From JBBSBY01 sp038250835 (GTDB lineage Bacteria; Desulfobacterota; Desulfomonilia; Desulfomonilales; Desulfomonilaceae), in NCBI GenBank assembly GCA_038250835.1, contig JBBSBY010000001.1:124001-188000 (forward strand): a stretch of 64,000 nt of DNA. The letters run 5' to 3'. The first letter of the stretch is position 1, and each line of letters begins with the position of its first letter. Below the pieces are notes generated by a model. That model had not been told where the DNA came from, ran no database searches, and was given only the letters and a program-made list of their open reading frames with translations. Both the position numbers and the translations under genes were made by a program. Below are positions 35,248 to 44,032 of this stretch, one piece after another.

Positions 35248-35745
35248 ATGCCAAAGCAAGCTGTTCCCCTCGTCATGACCGATGCTCAAAGAGATTTGTT
35301 GGAAAAATGGACTCGTTCCAAAACAATCCCGCAGAGGGTTTTTTTTCGGGCCCGCATTTGTTTGTTGGCCGCAGCCGGTTTGTCCAACACTGCCGTCGCT
35401 AGTGCGGTTGGGTCCTGCAGAGCCACGGTTCTCTTGTGGAAAAAACGCTTTGAGGAGCTCGGACCGTACGGGCTGACAAAGGACGCTCCCAAGGGTCCAA
35501 ATCCCAGAAGGACAAGCCCCAAAAAAATTCGCGAGATCATGGACGCGACTCTGAATACTCTCCCGCCGGATGGAACCCACTGGACCACGCGAAAATTGGC
35601 AAAGGCTCAGGGAGTGAGCAACGCGAGCATAGCCAGAATATGGAAGGCTAACGGGTTTAATCCTAGCCAAAGAATTTCCGTAAACGTGAATTCATTAAAG
35701 ATAAGCCGCAGGGGTTATGGGGATGGCGGACAGATAAAATTGTAG
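35248..35745 (+). pseudogene. IS630-type transposase remnant
   Basis: The frame encodes the helix-turn-helix part of an IS630-family transposase: RDLLEKWTRSKTIPQRVFFRARICLLAAAGLSNTAVA, WKKRFEELGPYGLTKDAPKG and THWTTRKLAKAQGVSNASIARIWKANGF. After about residue 140 the match shifts frame (a neighbouring frame reads TDKIVDAVGI, like the DivGLY stretch) and stops near 35760. The DDE catalytic domain is missing. It lies right after the Usp operon. No clear terminal inverted repeats were seen. A dead fragment. Confidence 0.8.
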
Positions 35746-35936
35746 ATGCTGTCGGGATCAAATAAAATAGAGCACTGATATAGAAAAAGAAAAAATTAGA
35801 TTTAGATTGAATCATGGACATTCTAAGCATCTCCGGGCTAGATCCGAAAAGATGGAAATCCGGGAGATCTCTGGATTCCAGTGTACATCCGTAGGTGTAG
35901 AATGGGTATAAACATTAGATTCAAATAATCTGCGAT

Positions 35937-37298
35937 CTATTCCAGCTCATACCTTTTGATCTTGCGCCATAAAGACACCCTGTCAATTCCCAGAGTTTCA
36001 GACGCTAGAGTTTTGTTTCCCCCCGTCTCTTCCAGCACCTGCTTAATGTAACGAATTTCTTGCTCTTCCAAAGAAGGCAGACTTCCGTCTTTTCGTCTGT
36101 AAGTTGTGATTCTAAGATTCCTGATATCATCCGGCAGGTGTTTGGCTTCTATTACTCCGTCGGTAGCTAGAGCAATACCACGCTCCATTATGTTTTCAAG
36201 TTCTCTCACATTTCCCGGAAAGTCGTATTCTTTTAAAATGTCCAGGACCTCCTTGGAAATCGTAGGCATGTCGCGTCTCATTAGGCGAGAATGCTTTTCC
36301 ACAAAGAATTGAGCCAATAGCGGAATATCACCTTTGCGAGCGGCTAATGGGGGCAAATTCAGCAGAACTACATTGAGTCTATAGTATAAATCTTTTCGGA
36401 ATTCGTTGGATTCCAACGCTTCCTGTATGTTCCTGTTGGTTGCGGCAATGAAACGCACATTGACGCTAATCGTAGAGGTTCCTCCTATTCTCATCATTTG
36501 GCGCTCTTGAATCACCCGCAGGAGCTTTGCCTGCATATTTACCGACATTTCGGTTATTTCATCAAGGAACAGAGTGCCGCCGTCGGCAAGTTCGATAATG
36601 CCGGGTTTGCTCACATGCGCTCCCGTGTAAGCCCCTTTGTCGTGTCCAAAAAGCTCGTTGGCCAATAATTCTTCATTAAAGGTTCCGCAGTTCACGGCCA
36701 TCATGGGACCTTCACTTCTGAGGCTGTTCTCATGGACGAAGCGGGCTAGCAACTCCTTACCCGCTCCGGATTCCCCGGTTATTAGGACATTACAATCCGT
36801 GGGAGCGATTTGCCTGGCCATCTGTAGAATACCCAGTAAAGCGGGATCTTTAGTAATCAACTTTACCTGCCCGCAATCTTGTATCCTCTTCAATTCCTGT
36901 TTTAATTGCAGATTTTCCTCACGAAGGCGGATTTTTTCCAATGCTTCAGCCACAACCTTCCGGACCGCGTCAATCCGATATGGTTTGGATACATAATGAT
37001 AGGCGCCTTTTTTCATGGCTTCAATTGCGGAATCAACCGTGGCATACCCCGTGATCATTATTACTTCGGTGTATGGAAGCCGTTTTCGACACGCCTCCAA
37101 TATCTGCATTCCATCTACCTTTTCCATTTTGAGGTCGGTAAGAACCACATCAAAGCTTTGAGTCTTCACCAAATTGAGTCCCTTGGGCCCGGTATCCGCG
37201 GTGGTGATATCGTAGCCCTGTTTCTTCAGGACATGTTCAAGATTGGCAAGAGCCATTTCTTCGTCATCGATTATGAGTATTTTAGGAGGATTAAACAT
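35937..37298 (-). CDS. NtrC-family sigma-54 response regulator
   Basis: 453 residues. Receiver 5-120 with Asp55 (VVLTDLKMEK); AAA+ domain with GESGAGKE (175-182) and the sigma-54 contact loop reading GAYTGA (222-227) instead of GAFTGA; DNA-binding helix-turn-helix at the end (GGNKTLASETLGIDRVSLWRKI). It starts within the kinase stop (TAATG), so kinase and regulator are one unit. The TGTTGC-N5-GCAACA sites and sigma-54-like promoters nearby are its likely targets. The receiver is about half identical by eye to that inside the Lon protease. Confidence 0.93.
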   Translation of the reverse strand: MFNPPKILIIDDEEMALANLEHVLKKQGYDITTADTGPKGLNLVKTQSFDVVLTDLKMEKVDGMQILEACRKRLPYTEVIMITGYATVDSAIEAMKKGAYHYVSKPYRIDAVRKVVAEALEKIRLREENLQLKQELKRIQDCGQVKLITKDPALLGILQMARQIAPTDCNVLITGESGAGKELLARFVHENSLRSEGPMMAVNCGTFNEELLANELFGHDKGAYTGAHVSKPGIIELADGGTLFLDEITEMSVNMQAKLLRVIQERQMMRIGGTSTISVNVRFIAATNRNIQEALESNEFRKDLYYRLNVVLLNLPPLAARKGDIPLLAQFFVEKHSRLMRRDMPTISKEVLDILKEYDFPGNVRELENIMERGIALATDGVIEAKHLPDDIRNLRITTYRRKDGSLPSLEEQEIRYIKQVLEETGGNKTLASETLGIDRVSLWRKIKRYELE

Positions 37299-38731
37299 TA
37301 CGAAAGCTCCGCCTCAGGAAGTCTGATGCTGAAGGTGGTTCCCTTTTCGGGGGAACTCTTGACCTGGATAGCGCCTTTATGACGTAACACAATATCGTGG
37401 GTGATAAATAAGCCTAAACCGGTGCCCTTACCTACATCTTTAGTGGTAAAAAAAGGGTCAAAAATCTTCGGCAAATGCTCCTCAGGTATTCCTTTGCCGC
37501 TATCCGAAATCCTGATCTGTATCATTCCGTCACGTTTTGAGAGCGCTCGAATCTTTACCTCGCCCTCTCCATCCAAAGCTTGGAACGCGTTCGACAAAAG
37601 ATTCGTAAAAGCTTGCTCTATCTTTTGCCTGTCCACCCGTACGAATAGTTTGGGATCAATTTCTACAACCACATTGACGCCATGAACTATTTGTCCGGAC
37701 AAAGACTCAAGTGTTTTGTCAATCAGTTCTCGTAGATTAACATTCTGCAGGATAAGCTCTTTTGTCCGGGAAAATTCCAGTAAATTTAATATAAGTGTTC
37801 GCGCCTTTTCCACTTGCTCCAAAACATTTCTAAGCAACTTGCGTTGAAAATCCTTATCTCCCTCATCAAGCTCCTCCAGGAGGATTTCGCAGGCCGAGGA
37901 AATATTGGAAAGCGGATTATTTACCTCATGAGCAACCCCGGCGAGCATTGTGCCCAAACCCGCAAGTTTTTTGGATTGCACCAACTGCTCTTCTCGGTCC
38001 TGCAGTCGCATGGCCATGCCATTAAACGCAATCAAAATATTTCGGATGTCCCGTTCCACCGGGAGCGGCTTAATTAGCTCAAACGAGCCCTCGGCTATTT
38101 TCGCTGTGCCCATTTCCAACAACCTTAGAGAACGAGTAACTTTGCTCAAAAGAAAACTTCCAATGGCCACCAATCCGAAACCAACTACAACGAGCCCCAC
38201 TACAAGAAGAGTGACGGTTGTCCTCATGGTTCCTTTTATGGAATCACGTTTCCGCTTTGCCACGGTTTCCGAGAAATCAGCCATGGCTGCGCCGATCTTT
38301 CTAATTGACGCTTCACAATCGTTTCTCAACTCAGCTTGAGATTGTCTTTGGGTGAGCGAACCGGAGCATCGTTCCAACAATTGGCCATACTCGGCTAATT
38401 GTGCCTTGAAGTTCGCAGCTTGCAAAGGAGAGGACAAATCTTCTATCTTTGCAAAATTTTTAGTAAGGAGCGTCTCCACCCGTTGAAGATGGTAAAGAGC
38501 AGTGGTTAGCGAGTTCCTATCGCCATACAAAAAATAGTTTTTTTCAAAGCGCCGAATTTCCAGCACCGATTCTTCGAGTTTACTCACATTTTCCAAATAG
38601 CTTATCTTTTGTTCAAGGGAGCGCATGTAGTAGTAGCTGCCCATGATTGTGGCGGCCATGAATAGATAAAGCACCGCCGCGCCGATAATAATCTTATGGC
38701 GCAGGCTAATATTGAAAAGTGCGGGAAACAT
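37298..38731 (-). CDS. Membrane sensor histidine kinase, NtrB-class
   Basis: 477 residues. Two membrane helices (about 13-33 and 172-196) flank an all-helical periplasmic sensor of about 140 residues resembling four-helix-bundle sensors, followed by HAMP (197-250), the phospho-His in GVAHEVNNPLSN (His268) and an HATPase with DSGKGIPEEHLPKIFDPFF and GTGLGLFIT. It should phosphorylate the NtrC-type regulator encoded right after it, with TAATG overlap, and perhaps the Lon receiver. A canonical sigma-54 promoter and a palindrome lie upstream, suggesting autoregulation. The signal sensed is unknown. Confidence 0.92.
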   Translation of the reverse strand: MFPALFNISLRHKIIIGAAVLYLFMAATIMGSYYYMRSLEQKISYLENVSKLEESVLEIRRFEKNYFLYGDRNSLTTALYHLQRVETLLTKNFAKIEDLSSPLQAANFKAQLAEYGQLLERCSGSLTQRQSQAELRNDCEASIRKIGAAMADFSETVAKRKRDSIKGTMRTTVTLLVVGLVVVGFGLVAIGSFLLSKVTRSLRLLEMGTAKIAEGSFELIKPLPVERDIRNILIAFNGMAMRLQDREEQLVQSKKLAGLGTMLAGVAHEVNNPLSNISSACEILLEELDEGDKDFQRKLLRNVLEQVEKARTLILNLLEFSRTKELILQNVNLRELIDKTLESLSGQIVHGVNVVVEIDPKLFVRVDRQKIEQAFTNLLSNAFQALDGEGEVKIRALSKRDGMIQIRISDSGKGIPEEHLPKIFDPFFTTKDVGKGTGLGLFITHDIVLRHKGAIQVKSSPEKGTTFSIRLPEAELS

Positions 38732-38777
38732 GAAGGCTCCTAAAGTTCAGCAAAAGACACATTGCATTTTGTCTGAG

Positions 38778-38793
38778 AGCAACTTTCGTTCCA
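38778..38793 (-). promoter_or_regulatory. Sigma-54 promoter of the kinase-regulator operon
   Basis: On the minus strand, TGGAACGAAAGTTGCT has GG, ten bases, GC and differs from TGGCACGN4TTGCT at one position. The kinase ATG lies about 47 bases downstream. The palindromic site is about 100 bases upstream of the -24 element, a usual enhancer distance. Confidence 0.7.
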
Positions 38794-38883
38794 GGCCGGC
38801 GTCGTTTATAGCTGGAATTATACTGGTGTATTACGTCTAATTTATTAGTCCACTCCACGCCTCTATCTAATTAAAGGATATTT

Positions 38884-38900
38884 TGTTGCGCAATGCAACA
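38884..38900. promoter_or_regulatory. Palindromic activator site, copy B
   Basis: TGTTGC-GCAAT-GCAACA, the same six-base arms and spacing as the site at 31481. A further half-site AGTTGCGCA follows at 38904-38912. It is placed for autoregulation of the kinase operon and may also serve the divergent gene at 39441. Confidence 0.65.
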
Positions 38901-38998
38901 TTTAGTTGCGCATAGATCAAAAACTATCCCACACTTTTTGCAGGAATAATCCATATCAAAGAATACGTCAAAACCTTTGAATATCACCGATTGTGAGT

Positions 38999-39022
38999 GC
39001 TGAAAAGTAGATTATTTTCAGC
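38999..39022. repeat. Inverted repeat in the divergent regulatory region
   Basis: GCTGAAAA and TTTTCAGC form a perfect eight-base inverted repeat with an eight-base centre. It may be another operator or a hairpin in the leader of one of the divergent transcripts. The 700 bases between the kinase and the FAExGE-Usp gene hold no convincing coding frame; those at 39040 and 39194 lack ribosome sites. Confidence 0.4.
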
Positions 39023-39079
39023 TCCAGTGCGCCGGCGAGATGGCGTTGATTATAGTACTCACAGGAAAACGAACGGCCT

Positions 39080-39096
39080 CGTTGCATGTTGCATCA
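39080..39096. promoter_or_regulatory. Weaker palindromic activator-like site, copy C
   Basis: CGTTGC-ATGTT-GCATCA matches ten of the twelve arm bases of the TGTTGC-N5-GCAACA sites. More TGTTGC half-sites follow at 39105 and 39167. It is about 310 bases upstream of the -24 element at 39401. Confidence 0.4.
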
Positions 39097-39398
39097 TCTA
39101 ATATTGTTGCGGAGGATAAGGCTGACTCCGGATTTTTTGATGTTTTGATATTACCACTTAGCTACCTGTTGCAAACAGTCACGGCAATGCGGCTTGCGAA
39201 AGCCGGCACAGTCGGCTCTATGTGGTTTCAATGCCGTCATTGGTCGAAAAGAAGCTCTCCAATTCGGAAAAGCCTTGACGATTCAATTGCGTCTTCAAGA
39301 GCTAGCAGCTTCATTCTACAGAATTTTGCGGCAAACGGAATACGCCTTTTCTAATGATTTTCTTTTAAGAGAATAAAGCGTGGCAATGGACTTCAACT

Positions 39399-39416
39399 TT
39401 GGCACGGAAATTGATA
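39399..39416 (+). promoter_or_regulatory. Sigma-54-like promoter of the FAExGE-Usp gene
   Basis: TTTGGCACGGAAATTGATAA has the full -24 block TTGGCACG; the -12 block is TTGAT rather than TTGCT. It shares this variant with the element at 31661. The ATG is 26 bases downstream of the -12 block. Confidence 0.55.
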
Positions 39417-39440
39417 ACGAACGGGGTAGTGGAGGTCTAC

Positions 39441-40112
39441 ATGAAAAGAGTGAAAAAGAAACTGACGAAAATGTTGAATGCCATCACCTTCGCTGAAGCC
39501 GGGGAACACGAAACGGCTTTGAGTTACATGAACGATGCAAACTTGACTCCGCAGCAGGAACTATCGACAGCAAGTTCAACGGAACACATCGACAGTTCTG
39601 GTGTAATTAACCGAACTGAAAATCACTTTTCCGCGGCGGCTTTTGCGGAAGCGGGAGAATTCGACTCGGCGTTGGAATTGGTTGGAGTCCCCAAGCGGCC
39701 AAAAGCCGTATTATTAATTTTCGACGGTGATAATGACGAATCCGACGCTTTGGATTACGCCGTAAGTCTGTGTAGACGTATGCGAGCCACCCTTGAGGTG
39801 CTTGCATTGACCGACGGAACTGTTCCGGTCGATTTCACAAAGGATTCTCGTTACAAGAAAGTGAAGGCTCAGTGCGCCAAGAGACACAATTTAGCCTGCG
39901 TAATTTCGGAGCTTTCCGCAACAACGGATAAAGATTTGCTTGAATACATGCGGACGCACAAAGAAATTGCCGCCGTGATTTATAGCTCTGACGGCGCTAG
40001 AAAGAAAATCAATCACAAATCACTAGGCGCCAGAACACTTGAGCGCATAATGGAAAAATTTTCTATACCTTTAGTAAATGTTTTGAGCAAACGACCGTCA
40101 GGGGCTCACTAA
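39441..40112 (+). CDS. FAExGE-motif protein fused to a Usp-like domain
   Basis: ATG 39441 follows GTGGAGG, giving 223 residues. The N-terminal 80 residues hold two copies of the motif of the 57-residue protein: NAITFAEAGEHETALSYM and SAAAFAEAGEFDSALELV, after a basic start (MKRVKKKLTKML). From about residue 90 the chain looks like a Usp fold (KAVLLIFDGDNDESDALDYAVSLC, ending SLGARTLERIMEKFSIPLVNVL), without the glycine-rich nucleotide loop. The fusion ties the small-protein motif to Usp function. A longer frame from TTG 39399 overlaps the promoter. Confidence 0.75.
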   Translation: MKRVKKKLTKMLNAITFAEAGEHETALSYMNDANLTPQQELSTASSTEHIDSSGVINRTENHFSAAAFAEAGEFDSALELVGVPKRPKAVLLIFDGDNDESDALDYAVSLCRRMRATLEVLALTDGTVPVDFTKDSRYKKVKAQCAKRHNLACVISELSATTDKDLLEYMRTHKEIAAVIYSSDGARKKINHKSLGARTLERIMEKFSIPLVNVLSKRPSGAH

Positions 40113-40293
40113 CTATTGAATAATTTGTGCATAAGAACTTGCGATAATATTTTTATTTTACGAAATTCATATGGATTTTTAACATCCAAACGTAACGATT
40201 ATATACTTTAGCCACTTTAGGTATTGTTCACAGGACTAAGGCGCCGGCATGGGATTCGGGCGCTTATACGGGTAAAAGCACATCTACGTGCAC

Positions 40294-40866
40294 CTAAAAA
40301 CCGTCGCTGTTTTCTCGCAACTCATATTCTCTATAGAACTTCACAAAATAATCTATGCCGGACCAAAGGGTGAGCGCCAAAGCAATGTACAGCAAAACTG
40401 TGCCCAGCAGGTGGAAATTAATTGGAATGATGATTTTATAGGTGTAGTGAATTATCAGGGGCACAATAGCCGCAAACTGAAATACGGCTTTCAGCTTGCC
40501 TACCGGGCTGGGTTTTAAGGTAGTATCCCACGATTTGGTAATGGCGCGCAGTGCGCTGACGGCCACTTCCCTGGTTATTATCAGCATGACGACCCAGGCT
40601 TCCACTCGTCCCAACTCAATAAGCATAATCAGGGCGGAAGTTACCAAAACCTTGTCGGCTATGGGATCAAGAAATATGCCGAATGAAGACTCAACTTTTA
40701 AACGTCGCGCAATAAAACCATCAAAGTAGTCGGTTAATGACGCGATGAAAAAAATGAGACCCGCCAGCAGCGACGGATATCGCCCTTCAAAAAACAATAG
40801 CACAACAATGGGCGGCACAAGTAAAAGGCGACCCAAAGTCAAAAAGTTTGGAAGATGTTGTTTCAT
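40294..40866 (-). CDS. pgsA: CDP-diacylglycerol-glycerol-3-phosphate phosphatidyltransferase
   Basis: 190 residues with about five membrane helices. The CDP-alcohol phosphotransferase signature is complete: SLTDYFDGFIARRLKVESSFGIFLDPIADK, i.e. DGx2ARx8Gx3Dx3D. It makes phosphatidylglycerophosphate, the first step to phosphatidylglycerol and cardiolipin, at the inner membrane. The lytic transglycosylase gene is 33 bases upstream on the same strand. Confidence 0.93.
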   Translation of the reverse strand: MKQHLPNFLTLGRLLLVPPIVVLLFFEGRYPSLLAGLIFFIASLTDYFDGFIARRLKVESSFGIFLDPIADKVLVTSALIMLIELGRVEAWVVMLIITREVAVSALRAITKSWDTTLKPSPVGKLKAVFQFAAIVPLIIHYTYKIIIPINFHLLGTVLLYIALALTLWSGIDYFVKFYREYELRENSDGF

Positions 40867-40899
40867 CCGGTTTGGGACTCGCTTACTTCCTGTTGTAGT

Positions 40900-41511
40900 T
40901 TACTCGCTGGTAGCGAGTTTTAGCGAGGGATTCTCCTTAAACTTGTTGTAATGCTTTATGACTTTCTCAATATAACTATTTGTCTCACGGTAAGGCGGAA
41001 TACCGGCGTACTTTTTGACCGCTCCAGGTCCAGCGTTGTACGCCGCTAAAGAAAGCTTGAGATCACCGTATGACGCAAGCAAGCCTTTAATATATTTTAC
41101 CCCGCCTATTATATTTTCACGCGGGTCCAGCGGTCGGCTCACATTAAGCGCTTTTGCCGTTTCCGGCATTAATTGCATCAGCCCTTTGGCGCCTTTTTTG
41201 GAAACCGCTGAGGGATTACAGTTCGACTCAGCGGTTATGATCGCCTTTACAAGACTCACATCCACCATATATTTTTCGGAGATTTCGGTGACGATTTCCT
41301 CAATACCTTTTGGGCGTCCTTTGGCATAAAATTCGATGACCGGTTCGTCACCCAATTCCGTCATGTGAAAGAGCCAGCCGTTACCACTGGGACAATTGGT
41401 GAATTCCTTAGAACCATCAGGATGAGTTCTAACGTAAATATCCGCATTAGCAATACCACATACCAAAAAAATCAATAATGCGGCTAATTGGAGAAAGCGC
41501 GAAATTTTCAT
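40900..41511 (-). CDS. Exported soluble lytic transglycosylase
   Basis: 203 residues with a signal peptide (FLQLAALLIFLVCGIANA). A short DUF4124-like start (DIYVRTHPDGSKEFTNCP) precedes an SLT domain: catalytic Glu95 in IITAESNCNPSAVSKKGAKGLMQLMP and AAYNAGPGAVKKYAGIPPYRET. It cleaves peptidoglycan glycan strands with anhydro-muramyl ends in the periplasm. It lies directly upstream of pgsA on the same strand. Confidence 0.92.
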   Translation of the reverse strand: MKISRFLQLAALLIFLVCGIANADIYVRTHPDGSKEFTNCPSGNGWLFHMTELGDEPVIEFYAKGRPKGIEEIVTEISEKYMVDVSLVKAIITAESNCNPSAVSKKGAKGLMQLMPETAKALNVSRPLDPRENIIGGVKYIKGLLASYGDLKLSLAAYNAGPGAVKKYAGIPPYRETNSYIEKVIKHYNKFKENPSLKLATSE

Positions 41512-41601
41512 TATGTCTTCCTACTGGATTTCTCACGACCTTCTCCTTCCTAAAATAAATTGTATTCAATACTAAACATCTAAGCATAAAATGTATGTTG
41601 T

Positions 41602-43122
41602 TTACTTGTATCGAAACCCTTTGGCGCCTCCCGCGCGGGCGCCAAGTCTTTCCACTGGTAATAAAACCTCACAGGTGGTTCCTTTGCCTTGCTCAGAATG
41701 AATGTTTACCAATCCTCCGTGCTCCTCTACAAGCAAATAAACTTTGCTTAGCCCCATACCTGCGCCTGTGGTTTTTGTGGTGCAGAATGGGTCAAAAAGC
41801 TCGTCGGTAACTTCCATTGCAAAGCCTAGTCCCGTGTCGGCAAACGAAATAGACACCGAAGGGCCGCTATGCCTGACTGTCAGAGTCACCTTACCTGCTT
41901 CGACAATCGACTCGAAGGCATTGCGTGTAAGTTGATAAAAAACCTCTTCTATGGCCTTTTCATCCGCGGTAATGGTTGGAATATTGGGTTCATTTTTTAT
42001 AATAAATCGAATATTCTGTTTTTTATCAGAGCTGATTTCAGACTTAACTCTATCTCGTGCCTTTTCTATTAAAACCAAGACATTTACACGGGTAAACTTG
42101 AATCTGTGGAACTTTGCAAAGTTTACGTACTCTTCAATATCCCGGACCATTTTTTCGAGTCTAGCCACATCTTCCAGCATAATCCGAGTGTACTGAGAAC
42201 AAACAGGATCTTCCGCAGTGGCTTTCCTGAGTCTCATTGTAAATCCCCCCAGAGAGGTGAGACTATTCCTTACTTCGTGAGCAATTCCTTCTACAACTTG
42301 CCCAAGGGACGCCAACTTCTCGGATTGCTTGAGCCTGCGTTCAATTTCGTAAGACTGAGTCATATCGGCTATGAGAAACACAATGCCGCTTACCCGAGAG
42401 CCATCTGATATCACTGATGTGGACAAATATCCAGGAAAAGTAGTTTTGTCCTTACGTCTGAAAAAAAACTCCCCCTCGATTTTTCCGATATTGATCGTGT
42501 CCTTGACAAGATCACGTTGGAGTCCACCGCCGGCTTCGCCGCTGATTAACAGATGAATGTCTTCATTATGCAACTCATCATGGCTGTAGCCCCACATGTT
42601 TAAGGCTGCGCGGTTTACAAATTGAATGCGACCATGAGAGTCCGTCGTGATCAGCGCTTCATTGATGATAGTGGTTAAATGCGCTAAGTACTTTTCGCTA
42701 CTCCGCACCTTGTTTATTAAACGGCTGGTCTCTTCTCCGGCCTTTCGATTATCCAGGAGCTTCTGCGCCAATTTTACGACATCATGGGTGCCGAACGGCT
42801 TTGTGATATAGTCGGAGGCGCCGAGTTTCATAGCTTGAACGGCTATTTTTTCGTTGCCCACGCCGGTCATCATCACAACAATTGTCCTGGCAGAGCGCTG
42901 TTTTATAAAGTTCAAGGCGTCCATACCACCCGACTTCGGCATCTGCACGTCTATAAACGCCAAATCAGGATGGTATTGAAGAAAAGCGCTTTTGCATTCA
43001 GCCGCATCAAATGCCTGGATCACTTCGAAGCCGTATTCCTCGAAAACATCCTTTAACATGTTATTTAGGATTTCAGCGTCATCGGCAATCAGTATTTTAG
43101 GGCTTTCTTTTTGACTCGGCAT
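41602..43122 (-). CDS. Receiver-PAS histidine kinase
   Basis: From ATG 43122 the protein is 506 residues: an N-terminal receiver (Asp58 in LAFIDVQMPK), a PAS domain (about 140-260, ALITTDSHGRIQFVNRAALNMWGYS), the phospho-His in GIAHEVRNSLTS (His282) and an HATPase with DTGLGF and GAGMGLSKVYLLVEEHGG. No membrane helix. Such RR-PAS-HK proteins sit in the middle of phosphorelays. A frame from TTG 43152 exists, but the ATG is favoured. No partner gene is adjacent. Confidence 0.88.
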   Translation of the reverse strand: MPSQKESPKILIADDAEILNNMLKDVFEEYGFEVIQAFDAAECKSAFLQYHPDLAFIDVQMPKSGGMDALNFIKQRSARTIVVMMTGVGNEKIAVQAMKLGASDYITKPFGTHDVVKLAQKLLDNRKAGEETSRLINKVRSSEKYLAHLTTIINEALITTDSHGRIQFVNRAALNMWGYSHDELHNEDIHLLISGEAGGGLQRDLVKDTINIGKIEGEFFFRRKDKTTFPGYLSTSVISDGSRVSGIVFLIADMTQSYEIERRLKQSEKLASLGQVVEGIAHEVRNSLTSLGGFTMRLRKATAEDPVCSQYTRIMLEDVARLEKMVRDIEEYVNFAKFHRFKFTRVNVLVLIEKARDRVKSEISSDKKQNIRFIIKNEPNIPTITADEKAIEEVFYQLTRNAFESIVEAGKVTLTVRHSGPSVSISFADTGLGFAMEVTDELFDPFCTTKTTGAGMGLSKVYLLVEEHGGLVNIHSEQGKGTTCEVLLPVERLGARAGGAKGFRYK

Positions 43123-43264
43123 TATTCCGACCACTGGTGGGCAGCTAATCAATAAGCATATGGTTTATTTTACGTGAATCGCAGCCGATCCCATAGAGTG
43201 GATTTGTTGCGACAGGTCAAGATAAGATTATGGCGGCTCGTTTCACGAGTCAAATTAGCGGTTG

Positions 43265-43531
43265 TTAATAGTTACGATTATTAAACTTATCCATGCAATC
43301 TTGTGAACAGAAGTAAAAGATTCGGCCATTGGCTCTGACACTCAACGTCTTATCCGGAGCGACAAAAGTCCCACACACCGGATCTTTGATCATCTCCTGA
43401 TAGTCAGTGTCGGATTTGCTTTTTCGGGCTAATGGCTTCCCGCGTGAGAAGCCGAGGCTCCGCTTCATATATCCATAAAGCATATATCCAGCTAAAAATA
43501 GGATAAATACAAGTACAATTCTACCAAACAT
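43265..43531 (-). CDS. Membrane-anchored YHS/TRASH-like small protein
   Basis: 88 residues: an N-terminal membrane helix (IVLVFILFLAGYMLYGY), a short basic linker, and a YHS-type domain with DPVCGTFV and YFCSQDCMDKF, whose three cysteines could bind metal. Similar proteins are found behind folK-type genes in related bacteria. Its ATG abuts the folK stop (TAG then ATG), so it is translationally coupled. Role possibly in metal handling. Confidence 0.8.
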   Translation of the reverse strand: MFGRIVLVFILFLAGYMLYGYMKRSLGFSRGKPLARKSKSDTDYQEMIKDPVCGTFVAPDKTLSVRANGRIFYFCSQDCMDKFNNRNY

Positions 43532-44032
43532 CTAATTTAACCGTTTCACGCCGGCCTGAGCTTCAGCCGTCAATTCACCTGCTAGATCGCCAACAGTTTT
43601 GCGCAACTGCGGGTGAACAAAATCAGCGGCGATTTCCGCAAGTGGAAGTAGCACAAAGGCCCTCGAGTGAATTCTTGGGTGCGGAATGGTTAAGCCTCTC
43701 TCAGCCAACATAACATCCCCATAAAAGAGAAGATCCAAATCAATTCTGCGAGAATGGTCGCTCTTGTGATCATCGGCTTTTCCAAGTTTTTTCTCTATGG
43801 ATCTTATTGCGCTGAACAGCTTATGAGGGTCCAACATCGTCTCTATGTTGATCACCGCATTCAGAAAACTGGGCCCGTCGTCCGTCAAACCGACAGGTTC
43901 GGTTTCATACTGTTCGGAAATCACCTTTACTTCGATGCCTGGAGTTGCTTCTAATTCCTTTACAGCGGCTTTAAAGATGGCGACTTTATCTCCAAGGTTC
44001 CCTCCGAACCCAATGAAAGCCGTCACGGCCAT
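43532..44032 (-). CDS. folK: 2-amino-4-hydroxy-6-hydroxymethyldihydropteridine pyrophosphokinase
   Basis: 166 residues with the FolK marks GFGGNLGDK at the start, EPVGLTDDGPSFLNAVI, DHSRRIDLDLLFYGD and the C-terminal IPHPRIHSRAFVLLPLAEI. It transfers pyrophosphate from ATP to 6-hydroxymethyl-dihydropterin in folate synthesis. It overlaps the stop of the FAH-family gene by one base (TGATG) and abuts the YHS gene. Confidence 0.93.
   Translation of the reverse strand: MAVTAFIGFGGNLGDKVAIFKAAVKELEATPGIEVKVISEQYETEPVGLTDDGPSFLNAVINIETMLDPHKLFSAIRSIEKKLGKADDHKSDHSRRIDLDLLFYGDVMLAERGLTIPHPRIHSRAFVLLPLAEIAADFVHPQLRKTVGDLAGELTAEAQAGVKRLN

Noticed and set aside
39040..39376. Two overlapping plus-strand frames upstream of the FAExGE-Usp gene
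   Set aside because: No ribosome site, random composition, and they lie across the proposed regulatory region.
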